A DNA stretch of 47,429 bases from an uncultured Selenomonadales bacterium (GTDB lineage: Bacteria; Bacillota; Negativicutes; Acidaminococcales; Acidaminococcaceae): contig ONAV01000032.1 of NCBI GenBank assembly GCA_900315925.1, positions 1 through 47,429 on the forward strand, written 5' to 3'. This document shows, in pieces, positions 19,181-28,559 of this stretch. Positions within the stretch are counted from its first letter, which is position 1. Each line of letters starts with the position of its first letter. Both the position numbers and the translations under genes were made by a program. The notes under the pieces were generated by a model. That model was not told the origin of the DNA and did no database searches. It saw nothing but the letters and a program-made list of their open reading frames with translations.

Positions 19181-19205
19181 GAGGTCATGGCAAGGCCGTG
19201 ACCTC
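19181..19205 (-). terminator. Long hairpin upstream of mfd; backup terminator or attenuator
   Basis: GAGGTCATGGC (19181-19191) and GCCGTGACCTC (19195-19205) form an 11-bp stem (one G-T pair) with a 3-base loop. On the minus strand it is followed by a short T-run (TTTTG), only 30 bases before the mfd ATG. No T-run follows on the plus strand. It could be a second terminator for preA or a leader hairpin of mfd. Confidence 0.55.
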
Positions 19206-19276
19206 CCGCAAGGGTCTGTCTGTATTTTTGTCAGGGTAAAGAACACGCAAAACACTACTGCGAAAGAGGAAAGGAA

Positions 19277-19314
19277 AAACAAAAAACGCCTGTACTCATG
19301 AAGATACAAGCGTT
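19277..19314 (-). terminator. Rho-independent terminator after preA
   Basis: On the minus strand AACGCTTGTA (19305-19314) pairs with TACAGGCGTT (19285-19294), one mismatch, followed by TTTTG and TTTTT. It lies about 31 bases after the preA stop. Confidence 0.85.
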
Positions 19315-19345
19315 ATAGCCCAATATTACGAATCTATTTTCAAAA

Positions 19346-20869
19346 TCATTTGGGCAACTCCGTGTTGCCATGGAGAGCACCGCGCTGTACCCGTTTCCCG
19401 GGCTCTATGGCCTGCACGGGACACACCAATATGCATAAGTGACAGCCTACGCATTTATTAATATCCAGCACAGGCTTTTCCTCTGTATTCAGCCGGATCG
19501 CCTGATGGCCGCCGTCGTAACAGGAAAGATAACACCGCCCGCAGCTAACGCAATCGTTACGCACAAAGCGAGGAAACTGGATACTGTTTCGGTCTAAATC
19601 CTCTGCCGATACAATATGGGTCAGCGCCTGACCCACAATATCCTGCACACGTGTAAAGCCACGAAGTGACAGGTAATCGCTGAGACCTTCCTTCAAATCA
19701 TCAATAATACGGTATCCGTACTGCATTACAGCCGTAGTAATCTGTAGATTTCCGCAACCCATGAGCAAAAACTCCAGGGCGTCCCGCCAGTTTTCAATGC
19801 CGCCCATACCGCTGATAGGAACTTCCGCCAGTGCGGAATCTTTTCTCATCTCATTGATAAAACGGAGGGCAATAGGTTTCACCGCCTTCCCCGAATAGCC
19901 GCCTTCAATACTCTGTCCGTTTACTCTGGGCTCTGACAAAAAGCTATCCAAATCAATATTCATGATACTGCGAATTGTATTGATAGCCGCAATACCGTCC
20001 GCTCCAGCCGCCACGGCAGCCTTTGCCGGAATTTCCATGTGGTTGATGTTGGGCGTCATCTTTGCCAGCACAGGCAACCTGGTACCTTTTCGTACTGCCG
20101 CAGTATAACGGGCCACCAGCTCCGAATTCTCACCGATTTCCGCGCCCAGGCCTTCCTCTGCCATCTGGGGGCAGGAGAAGTTACACTCAATCATATCCGC
20201 GCCTACCGCTTCCATATCGGCAGCCAGCTGGGTCCACTCTGCTTCGTTACGTCCCATGATGGAGGCGATGATGACCTTGCCGGGAAAATCCCGCTTCAGC
20301 CGACGCAAAAAATCAAGGTTTTCCTCATAGGTGTGGTCGGAAAGCTGCTCGATATTCTTAAATCCTATAAAGGAGCGCCCTTCTTTGGAAAGGGCAGAAA
20401 AACGCGGGGATGCTTCCCGAATTTCCAAAAGCGAAATCGTTTTAAAGGCAACGCCACCCCATCCCAAGGAAAACGCCTTTGCCACCATGTCATAATTGCT
20501 GCCCACTACAGAAGAAGACAGAAAAAACGGGTTCTCGCAATGCACGCCGCAAAAATCAATGGACAGGTCCACCTTGTTTTCAGGTACTTCAACATGCAAG
20601 TCATACAGATTACAGAACAAATCCCTGAGCCGTACCGGAACATCCAGTTTACCGCGGCGGCAGGCCTGCATACAAGGGGCATTGCAATTTTCGCAAAAAT
20701 GAACGGCAGGCAGTCGTCTCCTGGCTCCCACCCGGTTCTCAAAAATCAGTGCCCGCACAATTCGACCTGCATCAACCCCGTGAGGACAGGCCTCACTGCA
20801 TTTCGGTTCATGGCATAGCAGGCACCGGCCTGCCTCTTCCCTTATCCGTATCACTTGCTGTTTCAACAT
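19346..20869 (-). CDS. preA: PreA-type dihydropyrimidine dehydrogenase subunit with an extra N-terminal Fe-S domain
   Basis: An FMN enzyme of 507 residues expected to reduce uracil or thymine to the dihydro form, or the reverse. An N-terminal region has Cys at about 16, 19, 24 and 28 (CLLCHEPKCSEACPHG) and again near 58-68 (CENCNAPCMQAC), resembling the first Fe-S domain of full dihydropyrimidine dehydrogenase or PreT. The FMN barrel (about 95-410) shows NFSCPQM, DGIAAINT and YSGKAVKPIALRFI. Two C-terminal 4Fe-4S motifs follow (CVSCGRCYLSC near 440, CVGCHLCILVCP near 472). The FAD/NADPH domains are absent, and no preT gene lies nearby, so the electron donor is unknown. The ATG at 20869 has GGGAGA about 4 bases upstream. 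Confidence 0.85.
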   Translation of the reverse strand: MLKQQVIRIREEAGRCLLCHEPKCSEACPHGVDAGRIVRALIFENRVGARRRLPAVHFCENCNAPCMQACRRGKLDVPVRLRDLFCNLYDLHVEVPENKVDLSIDFCGVHCENPFFLSSSVVGSNYDMVAKAFSLGWGGVAFKTISLLEIREASPRFSALSKEGRSFIGFKNIEQLSDHTYEENLDFLRRLKRDFPGKVIIASIMGRNEAEWTQLAADMEAVGADMIECNFSCPQMAEEGLGAEIGENSELVARYTAAVRKGTRLPVLAKMTPNINHMEIPAKAAVAAGADGIAAINTIRSIMNIDLDSFLSEPRVNGQSIEGGYSGKAVKPIALRFINEMRKDSALAEVPISGMGGIENWRDALEFLLMGCGNLQITTAVMQYGYRIIDDLKEGLSDYLSLRGFTRVQDIVGQALTHIVSAEDLDRNSIQFPRFVRNDCVSCGRCYLSCYDGGHQAIRLNTEEKPVLDINKCVGCHLCILVCPVQAIEPGKRVQRGALHGNTELPK

Positions 20870-20923
20870 ACTTCTCCCAAAATCTGTAAATACAAATCTT
20901 TTTTCAACCGCCAGATCCATTTA

Positions 20924-21166
20924 TTAGCGGAAGTAGGCTGCGTATAACCCCAGTCTTCTTTTATCCCGGAAACATTCATCATACAGATGACGGATGACAT
21001 CATGTATATTCTCATATTTATGTTCAAACAGAAACGTCGGGAGATACCGGTACACGTTTTGACTATGTACCAGTTCCGACAAGCTACCCTCGTCTGTTTC
21101 TTCAATCTTTCGGAGAACGAGTCTCTCCGTTTCAATATATGGGATTTCCGAAAACAACCTTTTCAT
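20924..21166 (-). pseudogene. Truncated GNAT-family acetyltransferase
   Basis: An 80-residue frame from the ATG at 21166. It begins with the typical N-terminus of RimJ/RimL-like GNAT enzymes (ETERLVLRKIEETDEGSLSE) and stops after LGLYAAYFR. Full-length relatives have about 170-180 residues, and the acetyl-CoA-binding half is missing with no continuation in another frame. The sequence passes straight into the 5' end of preA. It lies 40 bases after the transporter stop on the same strand. I read it as the remnant of a gene cut by a deletion or insertion at the left edge of the peptide island. The family assignment rests on the N-terminal motif only. Confidence 0.65.
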
Positions 21167-21205
21167 TCGTATCACTCAAAATCCGACCATCAATCTGTAC
21201 TGCAT

Positions 21206-23926
21206 CTACGAAACCTGTCGTTTTACCATGGAAGCAAAGATACCATTTTGCTTCAACAGTTCGTCAAAGGTGCCGCTTTCCGCCACGCGCCCCTGATCCA
21301 GCACGATGATGCGGTCTGCATTGCGAATCGTGGAAAGCCGGTGGGCCACTACGATACGGGTAGCCTTAAGCTTATCCAGACTCCTGGAAACAATGGCCTG
21401 GGTCCGGTTATCCAGCGCGCTGGTCGCTTCGTCGCAGATAATGACGGATGGCTTCATGGCTAAGGCCCGGGCGATCAGGATGCGCTGTCGCTGGCCGCCG
21501 GAAATATTAGTACTTCCTTCACTGACGATAGTCTGCATCTGCATGGGCATCTCCCGGATGTCGTCAGCAATGCCTGCCGCTTCCGCTGCGGCCCAGGCAT
21601 CCTCCAGTGTCAGATCATTGATACCGATAATGTTGCGGTAAATATCACCGGTCATCAACTGTCCGTTCTGTAACACTACGCCCAGCTGGGACCGCACAGA
21701 AGCTGCATTCATTTCCGCCAGGTTCTGCCCGTCATAATACACCGCACCGCCCAGAGGTTTTTCAAACCCCAGCAACAGGCGTATCAGGGTGGACTTTCCG
21801 CAGCCGGATTTACCCACAATGGCCACGTGTTCTCCCGCCCCGATCCGGAAGCTGATCCCTTTCAATACTTCTGGCATACCCGGACCGTACGCAAAACGAA
21901 GATCCCGAACTTCGATGGCGCCGGAAATTACATCAGCGTCCGGACGTTCATCGGAACTTTCGGGCGCCACATCCAGGATCGGCTGGATGTTTTCCAGTAT
22001 CGGTTTTACTACAGAAACGGACTCTGCCGCTGGGATCACCGCATTCAGGGACGTATTAAAGGCAGTGTAAGCAGCCTGGAAAGCGATAAAGGTTGCCGCC
22101 GTCATCGCTTCACCGGCTCCCAGTGCATCGGTAACTACATTCCCCGTTCCTTGCGACATGGTTTCTCCCATTTCCCGGAACGCAAAATAATACAGTACAA
22201 GGGAAAGCAATACCGGCTGCACGGCCGTAATAATCGAATTATAATTCTTCAGCCAGCGTGATTTATAGTTCCACTTCCACTCCTCAGAGAACCGTTCGCC
22301 CCAAAGGTGATAGGCCTGTTCCTCCGCACCCCTTACCCGGAACTTCACAAGGCCTGTAAATATTTCCTGCAAAATACCCTGGGTCCGGTTCTTTGCCGTT
22401 GTCATCTTCCGCTGAGCCCGCACAAGACGGCTCATGATCAGCCAGACAGCAAAGAGGTAGATAGCCCAGATGACCACAGAAATCGCTGTCAGCTTTACAC
22501 TGTAGTAACACATCAGGGCCAGACTCCAGAAAGAAAACAGGAAACTGAAAATCACGCCGACGATTTCTTCGGACATCAGCTGAATCACCTGCTCCAGTCC
22601 TAAAATCCGGCTGGCCAGCTCACCGGTCTGCAGGGTTCGGAAAAAGTTCACAGGCAGGCTTAAAACACGGCTTATGAGGGCCGGTTTCACATTCATGTCA
22701 GCAGAGGTGGAAAGGCGCAGCAGCGCAACAGATCGCACGGTATTGAGAGTTGCTGTGGTAAAACCTGCTACCATAACCACCTGGGTCACCGTGGCCAGGC
22801 CTTTCCGGTCCAGTATGGGAATAATATCTTTGAATATGGTTTCCGTCACGATTGGAGTCAACAACGGAATTAACCCCGCAGCCAGGCTTACGGCCAGAAT
22901 CGTACGCCAATCCTGTTTCCAGCACTGGCGTACCATAAAACGCAGAAATTCAGACGTAGAAATCTTACGGGCCGGCAGACCCGGATAACAGAGAAATGCA
23001 TCCGTATTGATTTCTTTCGCAATTGCATCCGTTACGGGAATTCCCTCCGGACGTTCCCGGCTCATCATCCGGTAACGTACCGGCGTTTCCGGCACAAAAG
23101 CAACCAGTTCTTTCTTTTCGCCAAAGAAACCAAGGAGGACGCCGCAATCCCCGGTATACCAGTCCGGTTGCAGGCGAACAAGACGCATTTGCATTCCGCC
23201 TTTTTCCATCAGACGATGCAACAGGCCAAGCTGATCCAGTTTTCGTACCATTTCCGGCGCCATCTGGATGCTGCCGAAAGGCATTTTTAACGCCTGGGCC
23301 GCACAGCGTACGATAAATACGGCATCCTCCAGCGCCGTGTTGCCGCTGCCTGTTTCCTCTTCCGGAGCCACCGTTTCTCCCAGTAATCCGGAAATTGTTT
23401 CGTTTACAAGACGGGTCTTCTGTTTCGCCCTACTCTCCATCTGCATGGAAAGCCGTTTATCCTGGGCGCTGAATCGCACGCCCAGCAACATGGCAAAAAT
23501 ACCTTCGTTATCCGCAAAATCCTCCAGCAGCGCTTCCGGGTCCTGCTCGTGTCCGGCCAGCACGGAGCCGTCCGCCCATTTCCGCAGCACTTCATCGCCC
23601 TTATCGGCCAACAGCCGCAGCCAGGGCAGCGATATCAGGGCAGCAAACCACTGCCGCATCAGAGGCAGCAATTCTTCCGCTGTTGCTTCGGCCAAAGCAG
23701 TCTCTGTCAGTTCGCTGTCTTCTACCGCGTAGATCAGCACATCGATCTGCTCGAATTCATCCATAGAGGGGAACGCAGCCTGTCCGGGAGTTATTTCTGT
23801 CAGGAAAATCTGCCGGAACGACTGCTTTTTCCGTGTAACAGCATAAGCCTCCAGTTTGCCGGAGACCAGTTTTATATATATATTGTCATCATGCAGTCGG
23901 AAACGCTCGCCTGCTATCAGCTTCAT
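21206..23926 (-). CDS. NHLM-type peptide export ABC transporter, second subunit (no C39 domain)
   Basis: A 906-residue half-transporter. A long soluble N-terminal region (about 1-330) has no cysteine peptidase motif. Six membrane segments follow (about 345-620), then an ATPase with Walker A GKSGCGKST near 705, signature ISGGQRQR near 805 and Walker B VIICDEATSALD near 830. This layout matches the second ABC protein of NHLM (nitrile hydratase leader microcin) export systems, which pairs with a peptidase-bearing ABC protein. A strong GGAGGAAC precedes the ATG. It is the last gene of the export operon, 126 bases after the C39 transporter. It probably exports the matured peptide of the precursor at 30837-31091. 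Confidence 0.9.
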   Translation of the reverse strand: MKLIAGERFRLHDDNIYIKLVSGKLEAYAVTRKKQSFRQIFLTEITPGQAAFPSMDEFEQIDVLIYAVEDSELTETALAEATAEELLPLMRQWFAALISLPWLRLLADKGDEVLRKWADGSVLAGHEQDPEALLEDFADNEGIFAMLLGVRFSAQDKRLSMQMESRAKQKTRLVNETISGLLGETVAPEEETGSGNTALEDAVFIVRCAAQALKMPFGSIQMAPEMVRKLDQLGLLHRLMEKGGMQMRLVRLQPDWYTGDCGVLLGFFGEKKELVAFVPETPVRYRMMSRERPEGIPVTDAIAKEINTDAFLCYPGLPARKISTSEFLRFMVRQCWKQDWRTILAVSLAAGLIPLLTPIVTETIFKDIIPILDRKGLATVTQVVMVAGFTTATLNTVRSVALLRLSTSADMNVKPALISRVLSLPVNFFRTLQTGELASRILGLEQVIQLMSEEIVGVIFSFLFSFWSLALMCYYSVKLTAISVVIWAIYLFAVWLIMSRLVRAQRKMTTAKNRTQGILQEIFTGLVKFRVRGAEEQAYHLWGERFSEEWKWNYKSRWLKNYNSIITAVQPVLLSLVLYYFAFREMGETMSQGTGNVVTDALGAGEAMTAATFIAFQAAYTAFNTSLNAVIPAAESVSVVKPILENIQPILDVAPESSDERPDADVISGAIEVRDLRFAYGPGMPEVLKGISFRIGAGEHVAIVGKSGCGKSTLIRLLLGFEKPLGGAVYYDGQNLAEMNAASVRSQLGVVLQNGQLMTGDIYRNIIGINDLTLEDAWAAAEAAGIADDIREMPMQMQTIVSEGSTNISGGQRQRILIARALAMKPSVIICDEATSALDNRTQAIVSRSLDKLKATRIVVAHRLSTIRNADRIIVLDQGRVAESGTFDELLKQNGIFASMVKRQVS

Positions 23927-24052
23927 CAGCGTTCCTCCTTCTCAAAAAATCTGTTTCATAATCCTATTTCATCGGCGTTCAACGTGTCATGCCAGTTTCA
24001 GGGAAAATTACACAAAACGAACCGAAACTTCATAAAAACGCACCTGCAAATC

Positions 24053-26272
24053 CTAATCGAGATCCGCAACATCTGCTTCCTGTTGGTCCCGCTCTTCAAT
24101 CAGCCGGCGGTACGGTCCGTCGTGGGATATCAGTTCCCGGTGAGTGCCACGCTCCGCCACTTTTCCCCGTTCCAGCACGATGATCTCGTCCGCTTCCCGG
24201 ATGGTAGACAGCCGGTGGGCTACGATCAGGCAGGTACAGCCCCGCCGCCGTATGTTTTCCAGACACTTCTGTTCGGTCATAGGATCGATGGCGCTGGTGG
24301 CTTCGTCAAGGATCAGCAGCGAAGGATTGAAAGCCAGCGCCCGGGCAATTTCCAGACGTTGCCGCTGCCCGCCGCTGAAATTCAGGCCCCCTTCCGCCAC
24401 TTCCGCATCATAGCCTCCCTGAAGCTGAATAATATCGTCATGGATGCAGGCATCCTGGGCAGCCTGCACAATATCTGTTGACGGAACGGATTTATCAAAC
24501 ATGGAGATATTTTGCCGTACCGTCCCGCTGATTTGGAACACATCCTGATCCACCGTGGCCAGGGAATTCACGATGACAGGACGGGGAATCTCCCGCCGCT
24601 TCACACCGTCAAACAGAATTTCCCCGGACCATTCCTCATATAACCCTGCCACCAGTTTCGCCAGCGTGCTTTTTCCGCTGCCGGAGGATCCCACCACGGC
24701 TGCCCAGCGCCCCGGTTCCAGATGCAGGTCGAAATGTTCGATGAGAGGAGGATCCAGAGGACTGTAGCCAAAGCTCACATCTTTTAGTGTCAGTTCGCCG
24801 GACAACCGGTTCCCTGTAAAAGATACGGTCTGATTCTCATCCGGATAATTCAGAGTGTCTGTTTTATACCGCCGCACATCGTCCAGACGCCGCATCTGCA
24901 TTTCCGTATTCTGCAGCACGTTGCCCAGGGACAGCAGTTTCTGTACCGGCTCATGAAATTTGGCGATCAGATTATTGAAAGCCATATAGATACCGGCGGT
25001 CATGATACCTTCCATGATGGAAAAACCGCCCACCGTCATAATCAGGGCCGAATTCAGCCCGCCCAGAAGCAGCGGCAGCAATTTAACCTTCATGGTCCAC
25101 AGTTTCATTTCCTGGGTTGCTACCGAAGCTTTGGCCGCGTAGCCGGCCCACTTGGCAAAGAGGTCACCTTCGCTGCCGTTTGCCTTGATGCTTTCCACCA
25201 TCATCAGGCCGCTCATCAGCACGCCGTAGGCTTTGGAAGCGTCCTGCTGGATGCGCATGATCAAATCTGTCTGACGACGGCGCATATATAAGAACACAAA
25301 GATATCCACGACACTGATAGATATACCGATCAGGGTCAGGGGCACGCTGTACTGGAACAACAGCAACAGATAAAACAGCGCCACCAGCAGATCCAGCAAC
25401 GCCGTAGCCGCCTGATTGGAGAGTACCTCCGCCGTGGATTCGTTGAACTGGATACGGGAAGCAATGTCCGCCGCATACCGTTGCTGGAAAAACGCCACCG
25501 GCATCCGCAATACATGCCAGAAAAAGCCGGACGAATCCGCAATAGTCAGTTTTTTCTGCCAGTAAGTCAGCACCGCAGCCCGCATGGCAGTCATGATGCC
25601 CAGCAGGATCATGGTCCCGAACATGGCGTTCAACAACTTTACAATCCAGTCCGCGTGCTTAAGGGAAAACACATCGTCAATAAAAATCTGTCCCATGACC
25701 GGGATAGCCAACCCCGGAATGATCATGCAAAGACCCAGCACCATCAGAAAAATAAGCGCCCACTTATCCTCCCTGAGTTTGGCCGCCACCGTTTTGACGA
25801 TGCTGTAGGGTTCCCCTTCGGGTTTGAAATTTTCAGATGGCGTAATCTTCATGTATACGCCGGTATAGGAGGTCAGAAATTCGTCCCAGGTTACGGTACG
25901 CCGCCCCATGGCGGGGTCGTTCAGGAACACCGTGTCCCCCTGAAATCCTTCCAGTACCAGGAAATGGTTGAATTCCCAGAACAGGATCAGAGGGAATTCC
26001 TTTTTACGCAGCACTTCACTGCGACCCGCAAAGGCCTTGGCCACGCAACCCTGACGCCGGGCAGCTTTAAGCAGGTTATCCGCATTACTGCCGTCACGGG
26101 TCACGCCGCACTCCTGCCGCAGGAACTCCAGCGGCAGCCAGCGTCCGTAATAAGCCAATATCATAGCCAGAGACGCGGCGCCGCATTCTGTTGCTTCCAT
26201 CTGCAGGACAGTTGGCACCTTCACGCGCTCTTTCCCGGCAAAGAACTGCCGGATCCGTTCTCTTTTATCCAT
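24053..26272 (-). CDS. NHLM-type peptidase-containing ABC transporter (C39 leader peptidase)
   Basis: A 739-residue fusion of leader peptidase, permease and ATPase. The C39 cysteine peptidase (about 18-140) shows the catalytic Cys in ATECGAAS (C30), His in FNHFLVLEG (near 103) and Asp in FLNDPAMG (near 118), so it looks active. Six membrane segments (about 160-450) and an ATPase domain follow, with Walker A GSSGSGKST near 531, NFSGGQRQR near 632 and Walker B LLILDEATSAID. Such proteins cut the leader after a double Gly during export; the precursor at 30837-31091 has VAGG at exactly the expected place. The ATG lies 4 bases after the stop of the adaptor gene, suggesting translational coupling. 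Confidence 0.93.
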   Translation of the reverse strand: MDKRERIRQFFAGKERVKVPTVLQMEATECGAASLAMILAYYGRWLPLEFLRQECGVTRDGSNADNLLKAARRQGCVAKAFAGRSEVLRKKEFPLILFWEFNHFLVLEGFQGDTVFLNDPAMGRRTVTWDEFLTSYTGVYMKITPSENFKPEGEPYSIVKTVAAKLREDKWALIFLMVLGLCMIIPGLAIPVMGQIFIDDVFSLKHADWIVKLLNAMFGTMILLGIMTAMRAAVLTYWQKKLTIADSSGFFWHVLRMPVAFFQQRYAADIASRIQFNESTAEVLSNQAATALLDLLVALFYLLLLFQYSVPLTLIGISISVVDIFVFLYMRRRQTDLIMRIQQDASKAYGVLMSGLMMVESIKANGSEGDLFAKWAGYAAKASVATQEMKLWTMKVKLLPLLLGGLNSALIMTVGGFSIMEGIMTAGIYMAFNNLIAKFHEPVQKLLSLGNVLQNTEMQMRRLDDVRRYKTDTLNYPDENQTVSFTGNRLSGELTLKDVSFGYSPLDPPLIEHFDLHLEPGRWAAVVGSSGSGKSTLAKLVAGLYEEWSGEILFDGVKRREIPRPVIVNSLATVDQDVFQISGTVRQNISMFDKSVPSTDIVQAAQDACIHDDIIQLQGGYDAEVAEGGLNFSGGQRQRLEIARALAFNPSLLILDEATSAIDPMTEQKCLENIRRRGCTCLIVAHRLSTIREADEIIVLERGKVAERGTHRELISHDGPYRRLIEERDQQEADVADLD

Positions 26273-26276
26273 AGCG

Positions 26277-27233
26277 TCACCGGCTTCTCAGCCACTGGCT
26301 GATCTTATAAAATACCTTTTCGATAGGCGGCTGCCGTTCAATAACAACGGAACCGGTGCAGTAACTGCCCGCTGTCACCGGTTTATGGTGTCCCACGACG
26401 GAAGTCCACAGGTAACCGGATTTGGAATCTGCGTCCTTTACCAGTTCAAACCGAATTTCCACCGCTGCGCCGCCATCCTTTTGCAGCACATATTGGGCCA
26501 GTTGGGAATTGCCCAGACCTTTTCGTACCCCTTCGGCAGAAACGGGATATTGGGAAACACTTTTCACAACACCGATCAGACTGCCGGTTTGGGTAATATC
26601 CACTCCATTAGGCGCCAGCTGAATGGTCATGCCGGGTTCCACCCGTTTGCCCTTTTCTACACCAATATAAAAGACTCCCTGCAATTCATCTCTGTCCTGA
26701 GTAAGCCGGATACTGCAAATCGGGCTTCCGGCAGAAATAAGCTGGCCTTCTGCGACCATCACTTCTCCAACGATTCCTTCGTAATCAGAAAAAATATTCT
26801 CCCGCGCAGCCTGCTGGTACCGTTTTGCGTCAAACTGATAGACGCGGCTCTGTACGTCCCGGTCATTGACGCCCAATTCTGTACCGTATTGTGCCATGCG
26901 GGTATCTGCCGACTGCTCCGGCTGTTCCATGCGGGCGACCAGATCACCCTTTTGTACACGGCTGCCGGTCTTTACATACACGTCTGTTACCTTACCGGAG
27001 ACCGTATGGGAAATATTCACCACACCGGCTGAATCCAAAATCAATCCGTATCCTTCTGCTTTTTCCGTAAAAGAACCATACACAGACCACAGCACAATGG
27101 CAAAGCAAAGCAGAGCCACCGTCGCCAGTCCCATCCATCCCACGGGACCGGTGATCCGGATCATACTGTCTAACTTGTCAGGGGAACGGAGTTTCTCCAG
27201 GGCTTTGGGATTGAAGATCTTATCACTGTTCAC
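26277..27233 (-). CDS. NHLM-type HlyD family secretion adaptor
   Basis: A 318-residue periplasmic adaptor. One membrane helix lies at about 33-55 (GWMGLATVALLCFAIVLWSVYG), followed by a lipoyl-like hairpin segment (HTVSGKVTDVYVKTGSRVQKGD, about 75-96), a short helical part and a beta-barrel region with a C-terminal adaptor fold. It matches the HlyD-like protein of NHLM export clusters. The start codon is GTG, and its GTGA overlaps the stop of the preceding adaptor by 4 bases, so the two are translationally coupled. It should bridge the two ABC proteins to an outer-membrane channel; no TolC-like gene lies in this window. Confidence 0.88.
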   Translation of the reverse strand: MNSDKIFNPKALEKLRSPDKLDSMIRITGPVGWMGLATVALLCFAIVLWSVYGSFTEKAEGYGLILDSAGVVNISHTVSGKVTDVYVKTGSRVQKGDLVARMEQPEQSADTRMAQYGTELGVNDRDVQSRVYQFDAKRYQQAARENIFSDYEGIVGEVMVAEGQLISAGSPICSIRLTQDRDELQGVFYIGVEKGKRVEPGMTIQLAPNGVDITQTGSLIGVVKSVSQYPVSAEGVRKGLGNSQLAQYVLQKDGGAAVEIRFELVKDADSKSGYLWTSVVGHHKPVTAGSYCTGSVVIERQPPIEKVFYKISQWLRSR

Positions 27234-28399
27234 TTCGTTCCACCTCCCTGTACTTTCACGGTTGCCCGCATCCCGTTTTTCAGACCCTCCATACCGGAAG
27301 TGACTACCACGTCGCCCTCCTTGATGCCTTCCAGGACTTCGATAAACTGACCGTCGTTAGCGCCGGTCTTCACGGTTCTTTCTTCAATGGTGTTATCTTC
27401 TTTCGCCACATACACCCGGGTATGATTGCTGTCTATCATGGCTACCAAAGGCACGGACAGCGCATCACGGCCCGTACGGGCCTGCAAGGTCACGTTCCCG
27501 TAGGTCTGAGGTTCCAGCAGACCGGAGCGGTTATCCGCCTTCAACATCACATTGCGCAAAGCAGCCGGCTCTGACACCGGTGGTGTAATTTCCGCAACCG
27601 AAGCAAGAAAGCGCTGTTCGCTTCCCATGTTTCCTTTTTCATAATTCGTGCCGTAGGCCTTTTGGAAATCCCGGTTGCTGAACACTAACTCCGCTTCCAG
27701 CCCCGGTTCCAGATGCCTGGCAATCTTATCGTCTACCGGCGTAGCAAAATAGAGGGTGCGGAAGTCGCCCACCAGGGCCAGAGATGTTCCGCTCTGCACA
27801 TAGGCGCCCGGCTGCCGGTACAGTCGCAATACCTGTCCGTCCAGGGGCGCTGTGACACGCTGCCGTGCTTCCTGAATACGCAGGCTTCCCAACTTGGCCT
27901 CCGCCACTTCCAGACCCGCCACCGCGGCACGGTATGCCGCTTCTGCATCGTCAAACTGCTGGGCGGAGATGGCATCTTTCTCTTTCAGCAACAGAAACCG
28001 CTTATACTGGTTTTCCTTGCCATGTTTCTCTGCCTGTGCGCTGAGGATATTCGCTTCCGCCTGCTGGATCTGCAGCGGCAGTTCTTCGTTTTCAAGCACA
28101 AACAGTGTGTCGCCTTTACGGACAAAACTGCTCTTAGGAGTAAGACAGGAAATAATACGCCCGTCCGACAGCGCCACGGCATCCGCCATGTCTTTGGAAT
28201 AAAAATTAATAGTGCTCAGCGTAAACTTTGGACGGATAAAACGCACGGCCGCCCGGGATCCCAGTAGTTCCAGGCTGCGCTCACTCATGCGTTTGGCAAT
28301 CTGAAACTCGCCCCGCTCATTCAGCCACGCGCCGTATAAGATTATGGTCAGCGAAAGGGCCAACACAATCCCCAACCCTATCATAAAATATTTCTTCAT
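27230..28399 (-). CDS. HlyD/RND-type periplasmic adaptor (membrane fusion protein)
   Basis: A 389-residue adaptor with an N-terminal membrane anchor (about 3-24), a biotinyl-lipoyl half motif (VRKGDTLFVLENEELPLQIQ), a coiled-coil hairpin rich in Ala/Glu/Gln (about 105-170), the second lipoyl half (VTAPLDGQVLRL) and beta-barrel/MP domains. Its build is that of RND or MacA-like adaptors rather than the NHLM adaptor next to it. The ATG at 28399 is chosen because GGGGGT lies just upstream; a frame extending to 28468 has no such signal. It is the first gene of the export operon, with a promoter at 28560-28588. Two different adaptors in one operon is unusual. Confidence 0.85.
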   Translation of the reverse strand: MKKYFMIGLGIVLALSLTIILYGAWLNERGEFQIAKRMSERSLELLGSRAAVRFIRPKFTLSTINFYSKDMADAVALSDGRIISCLTPKSSFVRKGDTLFVLENEELPLQIQQAEANILSAQAEKHGKENQYKRFLLLKEKDAISAQQFDDAEAAYRAAVAGLEVAEAKLGSLRIQEARQRVTAPLDGQVLRLYRQPGAYVQSGTSLALVGDFRTLYFATPVDDKIARHLEPGLEAELVFSNRDFQKAYGTNYEKGNMGSEQRFLASVAEITPPVSEPAALRNVMLKADNRSGLLEPQTYGNVTLQARTGRDALSVPLVAMIDSNHTRVYVAKEDNTIEERTVKTGANDGQFIEVLEGIKEGDVVVTSGMEGLKNGMRATVKVQGGGTK

Positions 28400-28559
28400 G
28401 AATACCCCCGAAAAACGTAGCGTAATAAAAAACAAACTGTATAAAGACACGGATTCATTTGCCCGCATGCTGACCGGTACTTGTTATGACCCACCGCGTC
28501 AACATGCCTTAAACGTGTACACAGACCCGTTTGCTTATCAGGATATAACTTATCTGCTT

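Noticed and set aside
20863..21135. Second-frame continuation of the truncated acetyltransferase
   Set aside because: The alternative frame is Cys/Arg-rich and lacks the acetyl-CoA-binding motif expected of the missing half.
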